From Paracoccus aminovorans (GTDB lineage: Bacteria > Pseudomonadota > Alphaproteobacteria > Rhodobacterales > Rhodobacteraceae), in NCBI RefSeq assembly GCF_900005615.1, contig NZ_LN832559.1, positions 2,386,837 through 2,450,836 on the forward strand: a DNA stretch of 64,000 nt, written 5' to 3'. Position 1 is the first letter of the stretch. Every line of letters starts with the position of its first letter. Position numbers and translations under genes: made by a program. The notes under the pieces were generated by a model. The model was not told the DNA's origin. It searched no databases and saw only the letters and a list, made by a program, of their open reading frames with translations. Positions 56,043 through 63,432 of the stretch are shown piece by piece.

Positions 56043-56390
56043 CGTTCAAGCGTTCCCTCAAAAGAAGGTTGATCGAGAACGACGGCGTGAGCGTACCCAC
56101 GCTGCTACCGCCCCATACGCATCAGTTTTCCAAAACCTGTTCCCGATAGCCTTTTCCCGAAACCGGCTGATGGAGATGGAGAAACGGGACTACCGAGTGC
56201 GTTCCGAGCAACCGATTTCGGGATGACAGGGCGGGCGCCGGAGCGTCTTGGCTGAGAGGCAGCTGTGACGGCGGTCTGCGCCGCCGCCGTGCCTGCGCTT
56301 TAAGTTAGCGCTTATGGGAAAGCCTTCCCCCTGGTCGGCACTGGCGTTGCCGACGCACCCCCATCAGCGGGGAGACCCCGCAACGCCCCC
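56043..56390. other. Non-coding stretch holding the right repeat
   Basis: No gene is visible in this stretch of about 350 bp. It contains the right 30-bp inverted repeat (56302-56331). Beyond it lies a GC-rich hairpin-prone segment (CAGCGGGGAGACCCCG). Confidence 0.5.
56302..56331 (-). repeat. 30-bp terminal inverted repeat, right copy
   Basis: Read on the minus strand it begins GGGGGAAGGC and ends GCGCTAACTT, mirroring the left copy at 52225-52254 with two mismatches. The enclosed 4,107-bp unit includes the IS4 transposase, AraC, SDR and tautomerase genes. Confidence 0.7.
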
Positions 56391-56476
56391 TTGAGAGTGA
56401 GAGTGCGGACGGGTTTTCCGTGACGGGTTGAGGGCTGGAAGAGAGGCTTCCGGCGCCCGTCGCGGAGATCATCCCG
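56391..56476 (+). ncRNA. Structured leader motif, copy A (before ardC)
   Basis: The stretch begins TTGAGAGTGAGAG, then has an outer stem GACGGG/CCCGTC (56422-56427 with 56456-56461) enclosing an inner stem GCTGGAA/TTCCGGC (56434-56440 with 56448-56454) and a loop GAGAGGC. It ends immediately before the ardC ATG. Two further copies precede the parB-like gene and the gene at 61606, and base changes in the stems are compensated. It may be a 5' UTR regulatory RNA or a protein-binding site. Confidence 0.6.
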
Positions 56477-57439
56477 ATGGCCAGACAGGATCGCAGCCCC
56501 GCTGACGGTGGCGCGCGCAGCAACCTTTACGACGACATCACCAACAAGATCATCGCCGAGCTGGAGCAAGGCCGGCTCCCCTGGGTCCAGCCATGGGGCG
56601 CGTCGCCGGATACCGCCCCGCTGGGCCTGCCGAAAAATGTTTCAACCGGCCGGTCATATTCAGGCATCAATATTCTCATTCTCTGGGGTGCTGTCATCCA
56701 GCACGGTTTCCCCGGTCAGGCGTGGCTGACTTTCCGACAGGCGCTTTCGCTGGGCGGCAATGTCAGGAAGGGCGAGCGCGGCACCACCGTCGTTTATGCC
56801 GACCGTTTTACCCCAGAGGACGAAAAACGCCGTGCCCGCGAGACGGGTGAGGATGCGCATGCCATTCCGTTTCTGAAGCGGTTCACGGTCTTTAACGCCG
56901 CGCAATGCGATGGCCTGCCCGATGAGATCACGGCAGTCGCGCCGCCACCGCCGCCGGGGCTGATCGAACCTCGGGTCGAGGCGCTGATCCGGGCCACCGG
57001 CATCGACTTCCGTATCGGTGGCAATCGCGCCTTCTATATGCCGTCGCTCGACTATGTGCAGGTGCCGCCTCCGCAAGCCTATTTCGAGCCGATCAACTGG
57101 CACAGGACGGCCCTGCACGAGCTGGGCCACGCCAGCGGCCATCATAGCCGTCTCAACCGCGATCTGACCGGCTCGTTCGGTTCGAAGAAATACGCCTTCG
57201 AGGAAATGCTTGCCGAACAGACCGCAGCTTTCAGCTGTGCCGCGCTCGGGATCGTGCCGACGGTGCGCCATGCCGATTACATCGGGTCGTGGCTGGAGGT
57301 CATGCGCGAGGATTCCCGCGCCATTGTCCGCGCAGCCTCGCAGGCCAGCAAGGCGGCGGACTGGCTGCTGTCGCATCTGCCTGCCGAAGACACCGGGGAG
57401 CCGGATGCCAGCGTAACCGACCGGAGGGCTGCGGCATGA
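56477..57439 (+). CDS. ardC: ArdC-family antirestriction protein
   Basis: The 320-residue protein has the N-terminal ssDNA-binding DUF1738 domain (YDDITNKIIAELEQGRLPWV, GLPKNVSTGRSYSGINILIL, LGGNVRKGERGTTVVYADRF). A C-terminal metallopeptidase-like domain follows, with HELGHASGHHSRLNRD (HExxH type) and FEEMLAEQTAAF. ArdC protects incoming conjugative DNA from restriction. The stop overlaps the next start (ATGA). Confidence 0.92.
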   Translation: MARQDRSPADGGARSNLYDDITNKIIAELEQGRLPWVQPWGASPDTAPLGLPKNVSTGRSYSGINILILWGAVIQHGFPGQAWLTFRQALSLGGNVRKGERGTTVVYADRFTPEDEKRRARETGEDAHAIPFLKRFTVFNAAQCDGLPDEITAVAPPPPPGLIEPRVEALIRATGIDFRIGGNRAFYMPSLDYVQVPPPQAYFEPINWHRTALHELGHASGHHSRLNRDLTGSFGSKKYAFEEMLAEQTAAFSCAALGIVPTVRHADYIGSWLEVMREDSRAIVRAASQASKAADWLLSHLPAEDTGEPDASVTDRRAAA

Positions 57440-57831
57440 TGCTCCTGACCGGCACACAGCGCGACCACCTGCTGGCGAATGGTCGCCAGCGCGATCAGGA
57501 TCACATCCCGGTCGTGAAGTTCTTCAACCCCCTCGGCGAGGGCGTCTGGCTCGCCACCGAACTGGGTGAGGATGGCGACATCATGTTTGGCCTGGCCGAT
57601 CTCGGCTATCCAGAACTCGGGTCGTGGAGCCTTGGCGAGATGCAGTCAGTCCGGCTGCCCTTCGGCATGGGCATCGAGCGCGATCTGCTGTTCACCGGGG
57701 ATTTCCCGATCTCGGTCTGGGCCGAGGCCGCCCGTGAGACCGACAGCATCCGCGCCGCAGAGCGTCTGCTCTACCGCGTCGGCGCGAGCTTTTCTCGTAC
57801 ATCCGCCGATACAGAAAACCGGAGTGCCTGA
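57436..57831 (+). CDS. DUF2958-domain protein
   Basis: The 131-residue protein reads MMLLTGTQRDHLLANGRQRD, VVKFFNPLGEGVWLATEL and DLGYPELGSWSLGEM, the DUF2958 signature. Family members sit next to ardC and other conjugative-element genes, and their function is unknown. The start overlaps the ardC stop by 4 bp. Confidence 0.88.
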   Translation: MMLLTGTQRDHLLANGRQRDQDHIPVVKFFNPLGEGVWLATELGEDGDIMFGLADLGYPELGSWSLGEMQSVRLPFGMGIERDLLFTGDFPISVWAEAARETDSIRAAERLLYRVGASFSRTSADTENRSA

Positions 57832-57869
57832 TTTCCGGGTTTCAGGTTCTGCGGCTGGCGTCGCTCTCT

Positions 57870-57955
57870 TCAGAGGAAGAGGGCGGCGCTTCGCTTCGTG
57901 ACGGGCTGATAGCCGGAGAGAGAGGCTCACCGGCGTCCGTCATGGAGTAACTGAC
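57870..57955 (+). ncRNA. Structured leader motif, copy B (before parB-like gene)
   Basis: The outer stem is GACGGG/TCCGTC (57900-57905 with 57936-57941, one G-U pair). The inner stem is GCCGG/CCGGC (57912-57916 with 57930-57934), and the loop holds AGAGAGAGGCTCA. It then reads CATGGAGTAA and reaches the ATG 14 nt later. Same layout as copies A and C, with changed paired bases. Confidence 0.6.
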
Positions 57956-60094
57956 ATGGCCACTGCCGTTCAGAAGATCACCCTGTCGTCTTCGCGCGAC
58001 ATTCCCTTCAACAAGCTGGTGCTCAGCCAGTCCAACGTCCGGCGCGTCAAGGCCGGGATCTCGGTCGAGGAACTGGCCGAGTCCATCGCCCGTCGCGGCC
58101 TGATCCAGTCCCTGCATGTCCGCCCGGTAGTGGATGCCGAGGGCAAGGAAACCGGCATGTTCGAGGTGCCCGCCGGCGGTCGCCGCTTCCGGGCGCTGGA
58201 ACTGCTGGTCAAGCAGAAGCGCCTCGCTAAGGTCGCGCCGGTCCCCTGCGTCATGTCGGAGGCCAGTGCCGATGTGCTGATCGACGAGGTATCGCTCGCC
58301 GAGAACATCGAGCGCGCACCGCTGCATCCGCTCGATCAGTTCCGCGCCTTCCAGGCCATGCGCGAAAAGGGAATGACCGAGGAAGCCATCGCCGCCGCCT
58401 TCTTCGTGGATGCCAAGGTGGTGAAGCAGCGCCTGCGTCTGGTCTCCGTCTCGCCGGCATTGCTCGACGTCTATGCCGAAGACGGCATGACGCTGGAACA
58501 GCTCATGGCCTTCAGCGTCAGTTCTGACCATGCCCGGCAGGAGCAGGTCTGGGAGGCAATCAAGGATGGCTGGCAGAAAGAACCCTACCACATCCGTCGC
58601 CTGCTGACCGAAACCACGGTCCGCGCCGCCGACAAGCGGGCAGTGTTTGTCGGAATTGCCGCCTATGAGGAGGCTGGCGGCTGCGTCTTGCGCGATCTCT
58701 TCCAGCAGGACGATGGCGGCTGGCTGCAAGATCCGGTGTTGCTCGACCGGCTGGTGGGCGAAAAGCTGAAGGCCGAGGCCGAAGCCATCGCCGCAGAGGG
58801 CTGGAAGTGGATCGAGGTCGCCATCACCTTTCCCTACGGTCACGATCATGGCCTTCGTCAGATTGTCGGCACTACGGTCGATCTGAGCGAAGAGGAACGC
58901 GCCACCCGCGAGGCATTGCGCGACGAATATGACCGGCTTGAAGCAGAATATGGAGAGGCTGACGAACTGCCTGACGAGATCGACGCCCGCCTCGGTGAGA
59001 TCGAACAGGCACTGGAAACCTTCGAGCGCCGTCCGATGACCTTCGACCCCGATCAAATCGGCATGGCGGGTGTCTTCATCAGCATCGACGCCGACGGCGC
59101 ATTGCTGGTTGAGCGCGGCTATGTTCGCGCCGAGGATGAAACGCCTGCGGAACCGGAGGCGGAGATCGTTGACCCGGAAACCGGCGAGGTGATCCAGCGG
59201 GCAGAACCGGAGGCAAGCCGCATGCGTGCGGTTATCACGCTGGGCGGCCAGCCGGTCGAAATGGAGGAGGAAGACGAGGCCGACACCATCAAGCCGCTGC
59301 CCGATCGTCTGGTCAGCGAGCTGACCGCACACCGCACGCTGGCGCTGCGGGATGCGGTGGCGGTGAACCCGCATGTCGCCATGACCGCATTGCTGCACCG
59401 GCTGGTCATGGATTGCTTCATGCCGCATTCCAGCAAAGGATGCCTCGAAGCACAGGTTCGTGAGGTCCATCTGCCCGCACAGGCCGAAGATCTGCGTGAT
59501 AGCTTGTCCGCCAAGGCCATTGCAGACCGACACGAACGCTGGGGCGATCATGTCCCGGCAGACGATGCCGCCCTTTGGGACTGGCTGACCGATCTGGACG
59601 ATGGTTCGCGCATGGATCTGCTCGCCCATTGCGTCAGCTTCGGTGTCAACGCGCTCTATGAAAAGCCCAACCCCTATAGCGGCACGGGCGTCAGTCAGCA
59701 CGGGCTGGACATCCGCCTCTCGCAGGCTGACCGGCTGGCCCGTTCGACCGGCCTCGACATGGTGGCCGTGGGCTGGCGACCGACCGTTGGCAATTATCTC
59801 GGCCGCGTGACCAAGCCGCGTATCCTTGAAGCCGTGCGCGAAGGGGCCGGAGACCGGGCTGCCGATCTGATCGGGCACCTCAAGAAAGGCGACATGGCTA
59901 AGGAAGCCGAACGCCTGCTGGCCGAGACCGGCTGGCTGCCTGAGCCGCTGCGCATGGTGGACGAAGGCATCGAAGTCGAGCCGGCATCGGGCGCTGCGGC
60001 TGAAGCCGACGATCTGCCCGATTTCCTCTCCGGCGATGGCGAGGACGATCCGGCCGACGACGAGGATGAACAGCATATGGTCGCTGCTGAATAG
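57956..60094 (+). CDS. ParB/RepB/Spo0J-like protein, extended form
   Basis: The 712-residue protein has an N-terminal ParB domain: NVRRVKAGISVEELAESIAR, box I PAGGRRFRALELL, box II SLAENIERAPLHPLDQFRAF. A KorB-like helix-turn-helix follows (EEAIAAAFFVDAKVVKQRLR). The remaining about 500 residues are far longer than in chromosomal ParB and include acidic stretches near residues 315-440 and at the C-terminus. Long ParB-like proteins like this are typical of plasmids and integrative elements, where they act in stability or transfer regulation. No parA is adjacent. Confidence 0.88.
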   Translation: MATAVQKITLSSSRDIPFNKLVLSQSNVRRVKAGISVEELAESIARRGLIQSLHVRPVVDAEGKETGMFEVPAGGRRFRALELLVKQKRLAKVAPVPCVMSEASADVLIDEVSLAENIERAPLHPLDQFRAFQAMREKGMTEEAIAAAFFVDAKVVKQRLRLVSVSPALLDVYAEDGMTLEQLMAFSVSSDHARQEQVWEAIKDGWQKEPYHIRRLLTETTVRAADKRAVFVGIAAYEEAGGCVLRDLFQQDDGGWLQDPVLLDRLVGEKLKAEAEAIAAEGWKWIEVAITFPYGHDHGLRQIVGTTVDLSEEERATREALRDEYDRLEAEYGEADELPDEIDARLGEIEQALETFERRPMTFDPDQIGMAGVFISIDADGALLVERGYVRAEDETPAEPEAEIVDPETGEVIQRAEPEASRMRAVITLGGQPVEMEEEDEADTIKPLPDRLVSELTAHRTLALRDAVAVNPHVAMTALLHRLVMDCFMPHSSKGCLEAQVREVHLPAQAEDLRDSLSAKAIADRHERWGDHVPADDAALWDWLTDLDDGSRMDLLAHCVSFGVNALYEKPNPYSGTGVSQHGLDIRLSQADRLARSTGLDMVAVGWRPTVGNYLGRVTKPRILEAVREGAGDRAADLIGHLKKGDMAKEAERLLAETGWLPEPLRMVDEGIEVEPASGAAAEADDLPDFLSGDGEDDPADDEDEQHMVAAE

Positions 60095-60101
60095 CACTCA
60101 T

Positions 60102-60175
60102 GCGGGGCGGCTTCGGTCGCCCCGCCCTCTTTCCCCTTCCACCGCATAGCCCGGCACTCCGCCGGGCCATTTTTG
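60102..60175 (+). terminator. Two tandem terminator hairpins after the parB-like gene
   Basis: The first stem is GCGGGGCG/CGCCCCGC (60102-60109 with 60118-60125), followed by a pyrimidine-rich tail. The second is GCCCGGC/GCCGGGC (60149-60155 with 60161-60167) with a CATTTTTG tail, a good intrinsic terminator. Together they isolate the parB-like gene from the next operon. Confidence 0.75.
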
Positions 60176-60192
60176 TTTAAGGAGACAAAATC

Positions 60193-60531
60193 ATGCCGCA
60201 CAACGCCAAGGCTCCAAACGACCAGGGCAGCCCGAAGTCGGTTCATGTCGCCATCTACGATCATCCGCACGGCACGGATGTCCGTGTTTTTCTCGCCAGG
60301 GATCGAGCTTTGAACTGGCGTACAGACATTGCCAGGGAATGGTGGAGCAATGCCTATGACGACGATCCCCCGCCGGACGAGGAGATCGGGGAGAAGTATT
60401 TCGACCGAATGCTGGATCGCGGCGAGGAGTTTTTCTCGATACAGCTCTGTGACGTAGAAGTCGGCGATCACGTTGCTACCGATCCGACCGTTCTCGCTCC
60501 GCGCAGCGCCAGCGGAGGTGCATCATGCTGA
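60193..60531 (+). CDS. Conserved unknown protein of the mobile element
   Basis: This 112-residue acidic protein has KSVHVAIYDHPHGTDVRVFL, EWWSNAYDDDPPPDEEIGEK and EEFFSIQLCDVEV. I do not recognise a domain. AAGGAG lies 6 bp before the ATG. Its 3' end overlaps the next start by 7 bp, so the two are coupled. Confidence 0.7.
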   Translation: MPHNAKAPNDQGSPKSVHVAIYDHPHGTDVRVFLARDRALNWRTDIAREWWSNAYDDDPPPDEEIGEKYFDRMLDRGEEFFSIQLCDVEVGDHVATDPTVLAPRSASGGASC

Positions 60532-60821
60532 CCGTCGATGAGATCTTTGCCCAAGATCGGGAAAACCGTCCGATGGAGCGCACGCTGCCCTGGGAGGAAA
60601 CCCGCGACGGCATCACTGTCGTCGTGGAACCCAAACCCCATTGGGCCGAAGACATGCGCGTGTTCCGCCTCGATGCACGCGAGCATTGCCGCTACGCAGA
60701 ATGGACTGCCCATGGCGGCCGCGGGCGCTTCTATGGTCACATCGACACTTCGGGCGATGATCTGATGATGAAGGCGCGCGCGATGATCGCCCGAGAAATT
60801 GCCGATGGGCTTTGGAGCTGA
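60525..60821 (+). CDS. Conserved unknown protein of the mobile element
   Basis: The 98-residue protein reads MLTVDEIFAQDRENRPMERT, then HWAEDMRVFRLDAREHCRYA and GRGRFYGHIDTSGDDLMMKA. No domain is recognised. It shares a transcript with the preceding gene through the 7-bp overlap. Confidence 0.7.
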   Translation: MLTVDEIFAQDRENRPMERTLPWEETRDGITVVVEPKPHWAEDMRVFRLDAREHCRYAEWTAHGGRGRFYGHIDTSGDDLMMKARAMIAREIADGLWS

Positions 60822-61243
60822 GGGCTCGATCGGGGATGTCGCGCTCGGGCCGTGAGGATGGGAGGTCTACACCGGACGGGTCCAATCCGGCTGCACCATG
60901 CCATCTGCCGTCCCATTCAGGACAAGCGGCAGCCATCTCTGGCCTGAAGGGAACACGATCCTGATGCCAGCATGGTGGCAAGGCTGGCGCGGCAGAGCAT
61001 CTGCAACGGGTATCCGGCATCCTGTCAGAGGCAAAGCACCACCCCCGCTTCCATTCGCAAACCTTGGTCCGATCCGTCTCTTTGACAATCAACCCGTGAA
61101 GGGTCGGCTTACGCGAGCGTGCCGCCCTCGGGGATTCGGAAAAAGTCCGAACGCCCTCGGGTGATTGCAGATCCGGTCAGACACTTCGGGCGCCTGTCGC
61201 GCGGGGGATGGTCCCCCGCCTCCAAAGACAGGAGCCGGAACCC
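60822..61243 (+). other. Non-coding stretch with two strong hairpins
   Basis: No gene is visible in these 422 bp. TTCGGA/TCCGAA with loop AAAAG lies at 61135-61151, flanked by repeated CCCTCGGG. A perfect GCGGGGGA/TCCCCCGC stem with a 3-nt loop lies at 61201-61219. Both are close to the start of the small gene at 61244 and could form a leader RNA. Confidence 0.5.
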
Positions 61244-61408
61244 ATGTCCTATGCAGATGCCACCGCCTTCGCCGCCAGCCTTGCCGCCACGCTGATGGTT
61301 TCGATCGTTGTGTTCCAGGCCGGAGACGGCACCCACGCCGCTTGCCCCGCCGCCGAGTTCGACGGCGATGACGACATGGTGAAGCTGGAGTTGGACCCGT
61401 GGGAGTAA
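61244..61408 (+). CDS. Small 54-residue membrane-anchored protein
   Basis: ACAGGAG lies a suitable distance before the ATG at 61244. The product has one hydrophobic segment (FAASLAATLMVSIVVFQAG) and a short acidic tail (EFDGDDDMVKLELDPWE). No family is recognised. The good ribosome-binding site and hairpin-rich leader favour a real gene. Confidence 0.55.
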   Translation: MSYADATAFAASLAATLMVSIVVFQAGDGTHAACPAAEFDGDDDMVKLELDPWE

Positions 61409-61518
61409 GGCGCGAAAGCGCCTCATCCCCGACGGCCCGAGCGCGGCAGCCCGCGCTTCGGGCCTTCAGCCTTGCGATGATCCCCATCGCCGGCAGCGGA
61501 ACCGGGAACAAGCCCGGT

Positions 61519-61605
61519 CAGAGAGGAAGAGTGCGGGCCGTTCGGCCGTGACGGGTTGAGGGTCGGAGAGAGAGGCTCACCGGCGCCCGTCATGGAGTAA
61601 TCCCA
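61519..61605 (+). ncRNA. Structured leader motif, copy C
   Basis: A short hairpin GGCC/GGCC comes first, then the outer stem GACGGG/CCCGTC (61550-61555 with 61586-61591) and the inner stem GTCGG/CCGGC (61562-61566 with 61580-61584). The same AGAGAGAGGCTCA loop and CATGGAGTAA exit as copy B follow, then the ATG at 61606. Confidence 0.6.
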
Positions 61606-62154
61606 ATGACCTTTGCCCGTTCCGAAACCTTCCGTTCCATCGGTCATATTCTGGCTGCCGATGTTCTGCCCGCGCTTTATCGGTCGCAAAAGCTGCCGCT
61701 GCGCATCTCGTGCCTCGGCGTGGCCAACTATGACGCCAGTGACGCGGCGAACAGTTTTGACCGCGTGATCCCGCTTGGGGAATGCCCGTCACCGGAAGAG
61801 GCCATCCAGGCCGCAGCCTTGCGCCTGTCGCGCGGTGATATTTGCACGGGGCCGGACAGCTTCCCGTATTTTCAGCCGCGCATCATGCTCATTCAGGACC
61901 GCGATCAGCGCCTGGTCCTCGCCGGCGAAATCCGCGCCGGCATTATCCTCTGGCAACAGCCGGTCGCATGCGATGCCGAGGCACGCAGGATCCTGACCGA
62001 GGCCAGCCGCCTGCGCGGTATGGCATTCCGGGCCTCGGACCCCGGTGATGCGAGACGGCTGCGTTACCGCGCCGCTGCACTGGAGGTCCGGCTGGTCGAT
62101 CCCTTCTGGCGCGAGACCGCAGCCGATCTGCTCCGCCTGCCACAGGCCGCCTGA
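61606..62154 (+). CDS. Conserved unknown protein of the mobile element
   Basis: The 182-residue protein reads SIGHILAADVLPALYRSQKL, SRGDICTGPDSFPYFQPRIM and a helical C-terminal part (EARRILTEASRLRG, ARRLRYRAAALEVRLVDPFW). I do not recognise a domain. It is preceded by leader motif copy C and starts a run of small same-strand genes. Confidence 0.72.
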   Translation: MTFARSETFRSIGHILAADVLPALYRSQKLPLRISCLGVANYDASDAANSFDRVIPLGECPSPEEAIQAAALRLSRGDICTGPDSFPYFQPRIMLIQDRDQRLVLAGEIRAGIILWQQPVACDAEARRILTEASRLRGMAFRASDPGDARRLRYRAAALEVRLVDPFWRETAADLLRLPQAA

Positions 62155-62219
62155 GCTTCACCCTTCCCATCCCATTCGGCTCGGTTTCACGCCGGGCCAT
62201 GTCATGCCTGGAGACCGTC

Positions 62220-62636
62220 ATGGCCGACTATTTCACGCACTTTTCCTGCCTGCTCGATGTGGGCACCCCCGAAAATGCCGCCCGCGCGCTCGAGCTCTAT
62301 AACGCTCTGACTGCTGAAAATGCTTCCGAAGACCCGCCCTCGGACGGCTTCCTGCTCTCCATCCAGCCAGAACATGGTGGCACACAGCTCTGGATGCGTG
62401 ATGACGTCACCGGCGATCCCGAGCATGTCATCCAGTTCGTCAAACGCTGCGCCACCGAGTTCCGCCTGACGGGCTTATGGGGCCTTCAATACGCAAACAG
62501 CTGTTCCAGGCCGAGAATCGACGGCTTCGGCGGTGGCGCGCATGTCCTCGATCTTGCCACCGGAGAAACAGTGGACTGGATCTATACCGATGGCTGGCTT
62601 TCCTCGGTGCTCGAAGGGAGAGATCCCTATGAGTGA
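62220..62636 (+). CDS. Conserved unknown protein of the mobile element
   Basis: I place the start at 62220 (MADYFTHFSCLLDVGTPENA) after GGAGAC; the frame is open from 62199. The 138-residue protein includes SDGFLLSIQPEHGGTQLWMR, VIQFVKRCATEFRLTGLWGL and GFGGGAHVLDLATGETVDWI. No function is known. It overlaps the next gene by 8 bp. Confidence 0.72.
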   Translation: MADYFTHFSCLLDVGTPENAARALELYNALTAENASEDPPSDGFLLSIQPEHGGTQLWMRDDVTGDPEHVIQFVKRCATEFRLTGLWGLQYANSCSRPRIDGFGGGAHVLDLATGETVDWIYTDGWLSSVLEGRDPYE

Positions 62637-63273
62637 GATCATCGAAACCATCGTCTATCGCCTCAACGAACTGTCCGATGCGGCGAAGGACAAGGCCCGC
62701 GCCTGGTATCGTGAGGGCGGCTTCGACTATGACTGGTACGATGCCGTCTATGAGGATTTCCAGCGCATCGCGGAAATCCTCGGGCTGAACCTCAAGACCC
62801 GCACCGTCCGGTTGATGGGCGGGGGCACACGGCAAGACCCCTGCATCTGGTTCCGGGGCTTTTCTTCGCAGGGGGACGGTGCGTGCTTTGAATCCCGGTA
62901 TTCCTACCGCAAACATGCACCGCGCCTGATCCGGGAATACGCCCCACAGGACACCGAACTGCACCGCATCGCCGACGCCCTTCAGGCGATCCAGCGCCGC
63001 AACTTCTATCAGCTTCGCGCCGATGCCAGCCATCGGGGCCATTATTATCACGAATACTGCATGGCGATCTCGGTCGAGCGCGACAGCCCGACCTGGCAGG
63101 ACATGACCGCCGATGCCGAGGAGACGATCATCGAGGCGCTGCGCGATCTGGCCCGCTGGCTCTACCGCCAGCTTGAGCGCGAATATGATTATCTATCCTC
63201 CGACGAGGCGGTCGATGAAACCATCGCCGCCAATGAATACACCTTCACCGAGGGCGGTCGCCGCTTCGGATGA
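62629..63273 (+). CDS. Conserved protein resembling an antitoxin-like plasmid family
   Basis: The start at 62629 (MSEIIETIVYRLNELSDAAK) gives 214 residues. The opening YRLNELSDAAKDKARAWYRE, then DWYDAVYEDFQRIAEILGL, resembles a plasmid- and phage-borne family sometimes annotated as an antitoxin of a stability system. I cannot confirm such a role, and no toxin gene is evident beside it. A terminator follows 19 bp after the stop. Confidence 0.72.
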   Translation: MSEIIETIVYRLNELSDAAKDKARAWYREGGFDYDWYDAVYEDFQRIAEILGLNLKTRTVRLMGGGTRQDPCIWFRGFSSQGDGACFESRYSYRKHAPRLIREYAPQDTELHRIADALQAIQRRNFYQLRADASHRGHYYHEYCMAISVERDSPTWQDMTADAEETIIEALRDLARWLYRQLEREYDYLSSDEAVDETIAANEYTFTEGGRRFG

Positions 63274-63291
63274 TCCTGAGATGACACTGAC

Positions 63292-63324
63292 AAGCGCCCC
63301 GCCGTCCGGTCGGGGCGCTTTTTT
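63292..63324 (+). terminator. Intrinsic terminator
   Basis: AAGCGCCCCG and CGGGGCGCTT form a perfect 10-bp stem with a 9-nt loop, and six consecutive Ts follow. It ends the operon of small unknown genes. Confidence 0.9.
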
Positions 63325-63432
63325 CATGCTGCGGTTTGAGAGTGAGAGGCTGGCCGGAAAGGGTCAGGTCCGGGTGGTCGATAGAGAGCGCTGTCCGGGC
63401 TTGTCCCTTCCCGCTCTCCTGAGGTTCCCGAC

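Noticed and set aside
57842..60097. A 751-residue minus-strand frame opposite the parB-like gene
   Set aside because: It mirrors the ParB-like coding sequence without recognisable domains or a plausible start site.
63330..63432. A fourth copy of the structured leader before the strawberry-notch-like gene
   Set aside because: Only the opening TTTGAGAGTGAGAG box matches. The GACGGG/CCCGTC and inner stems are not present.
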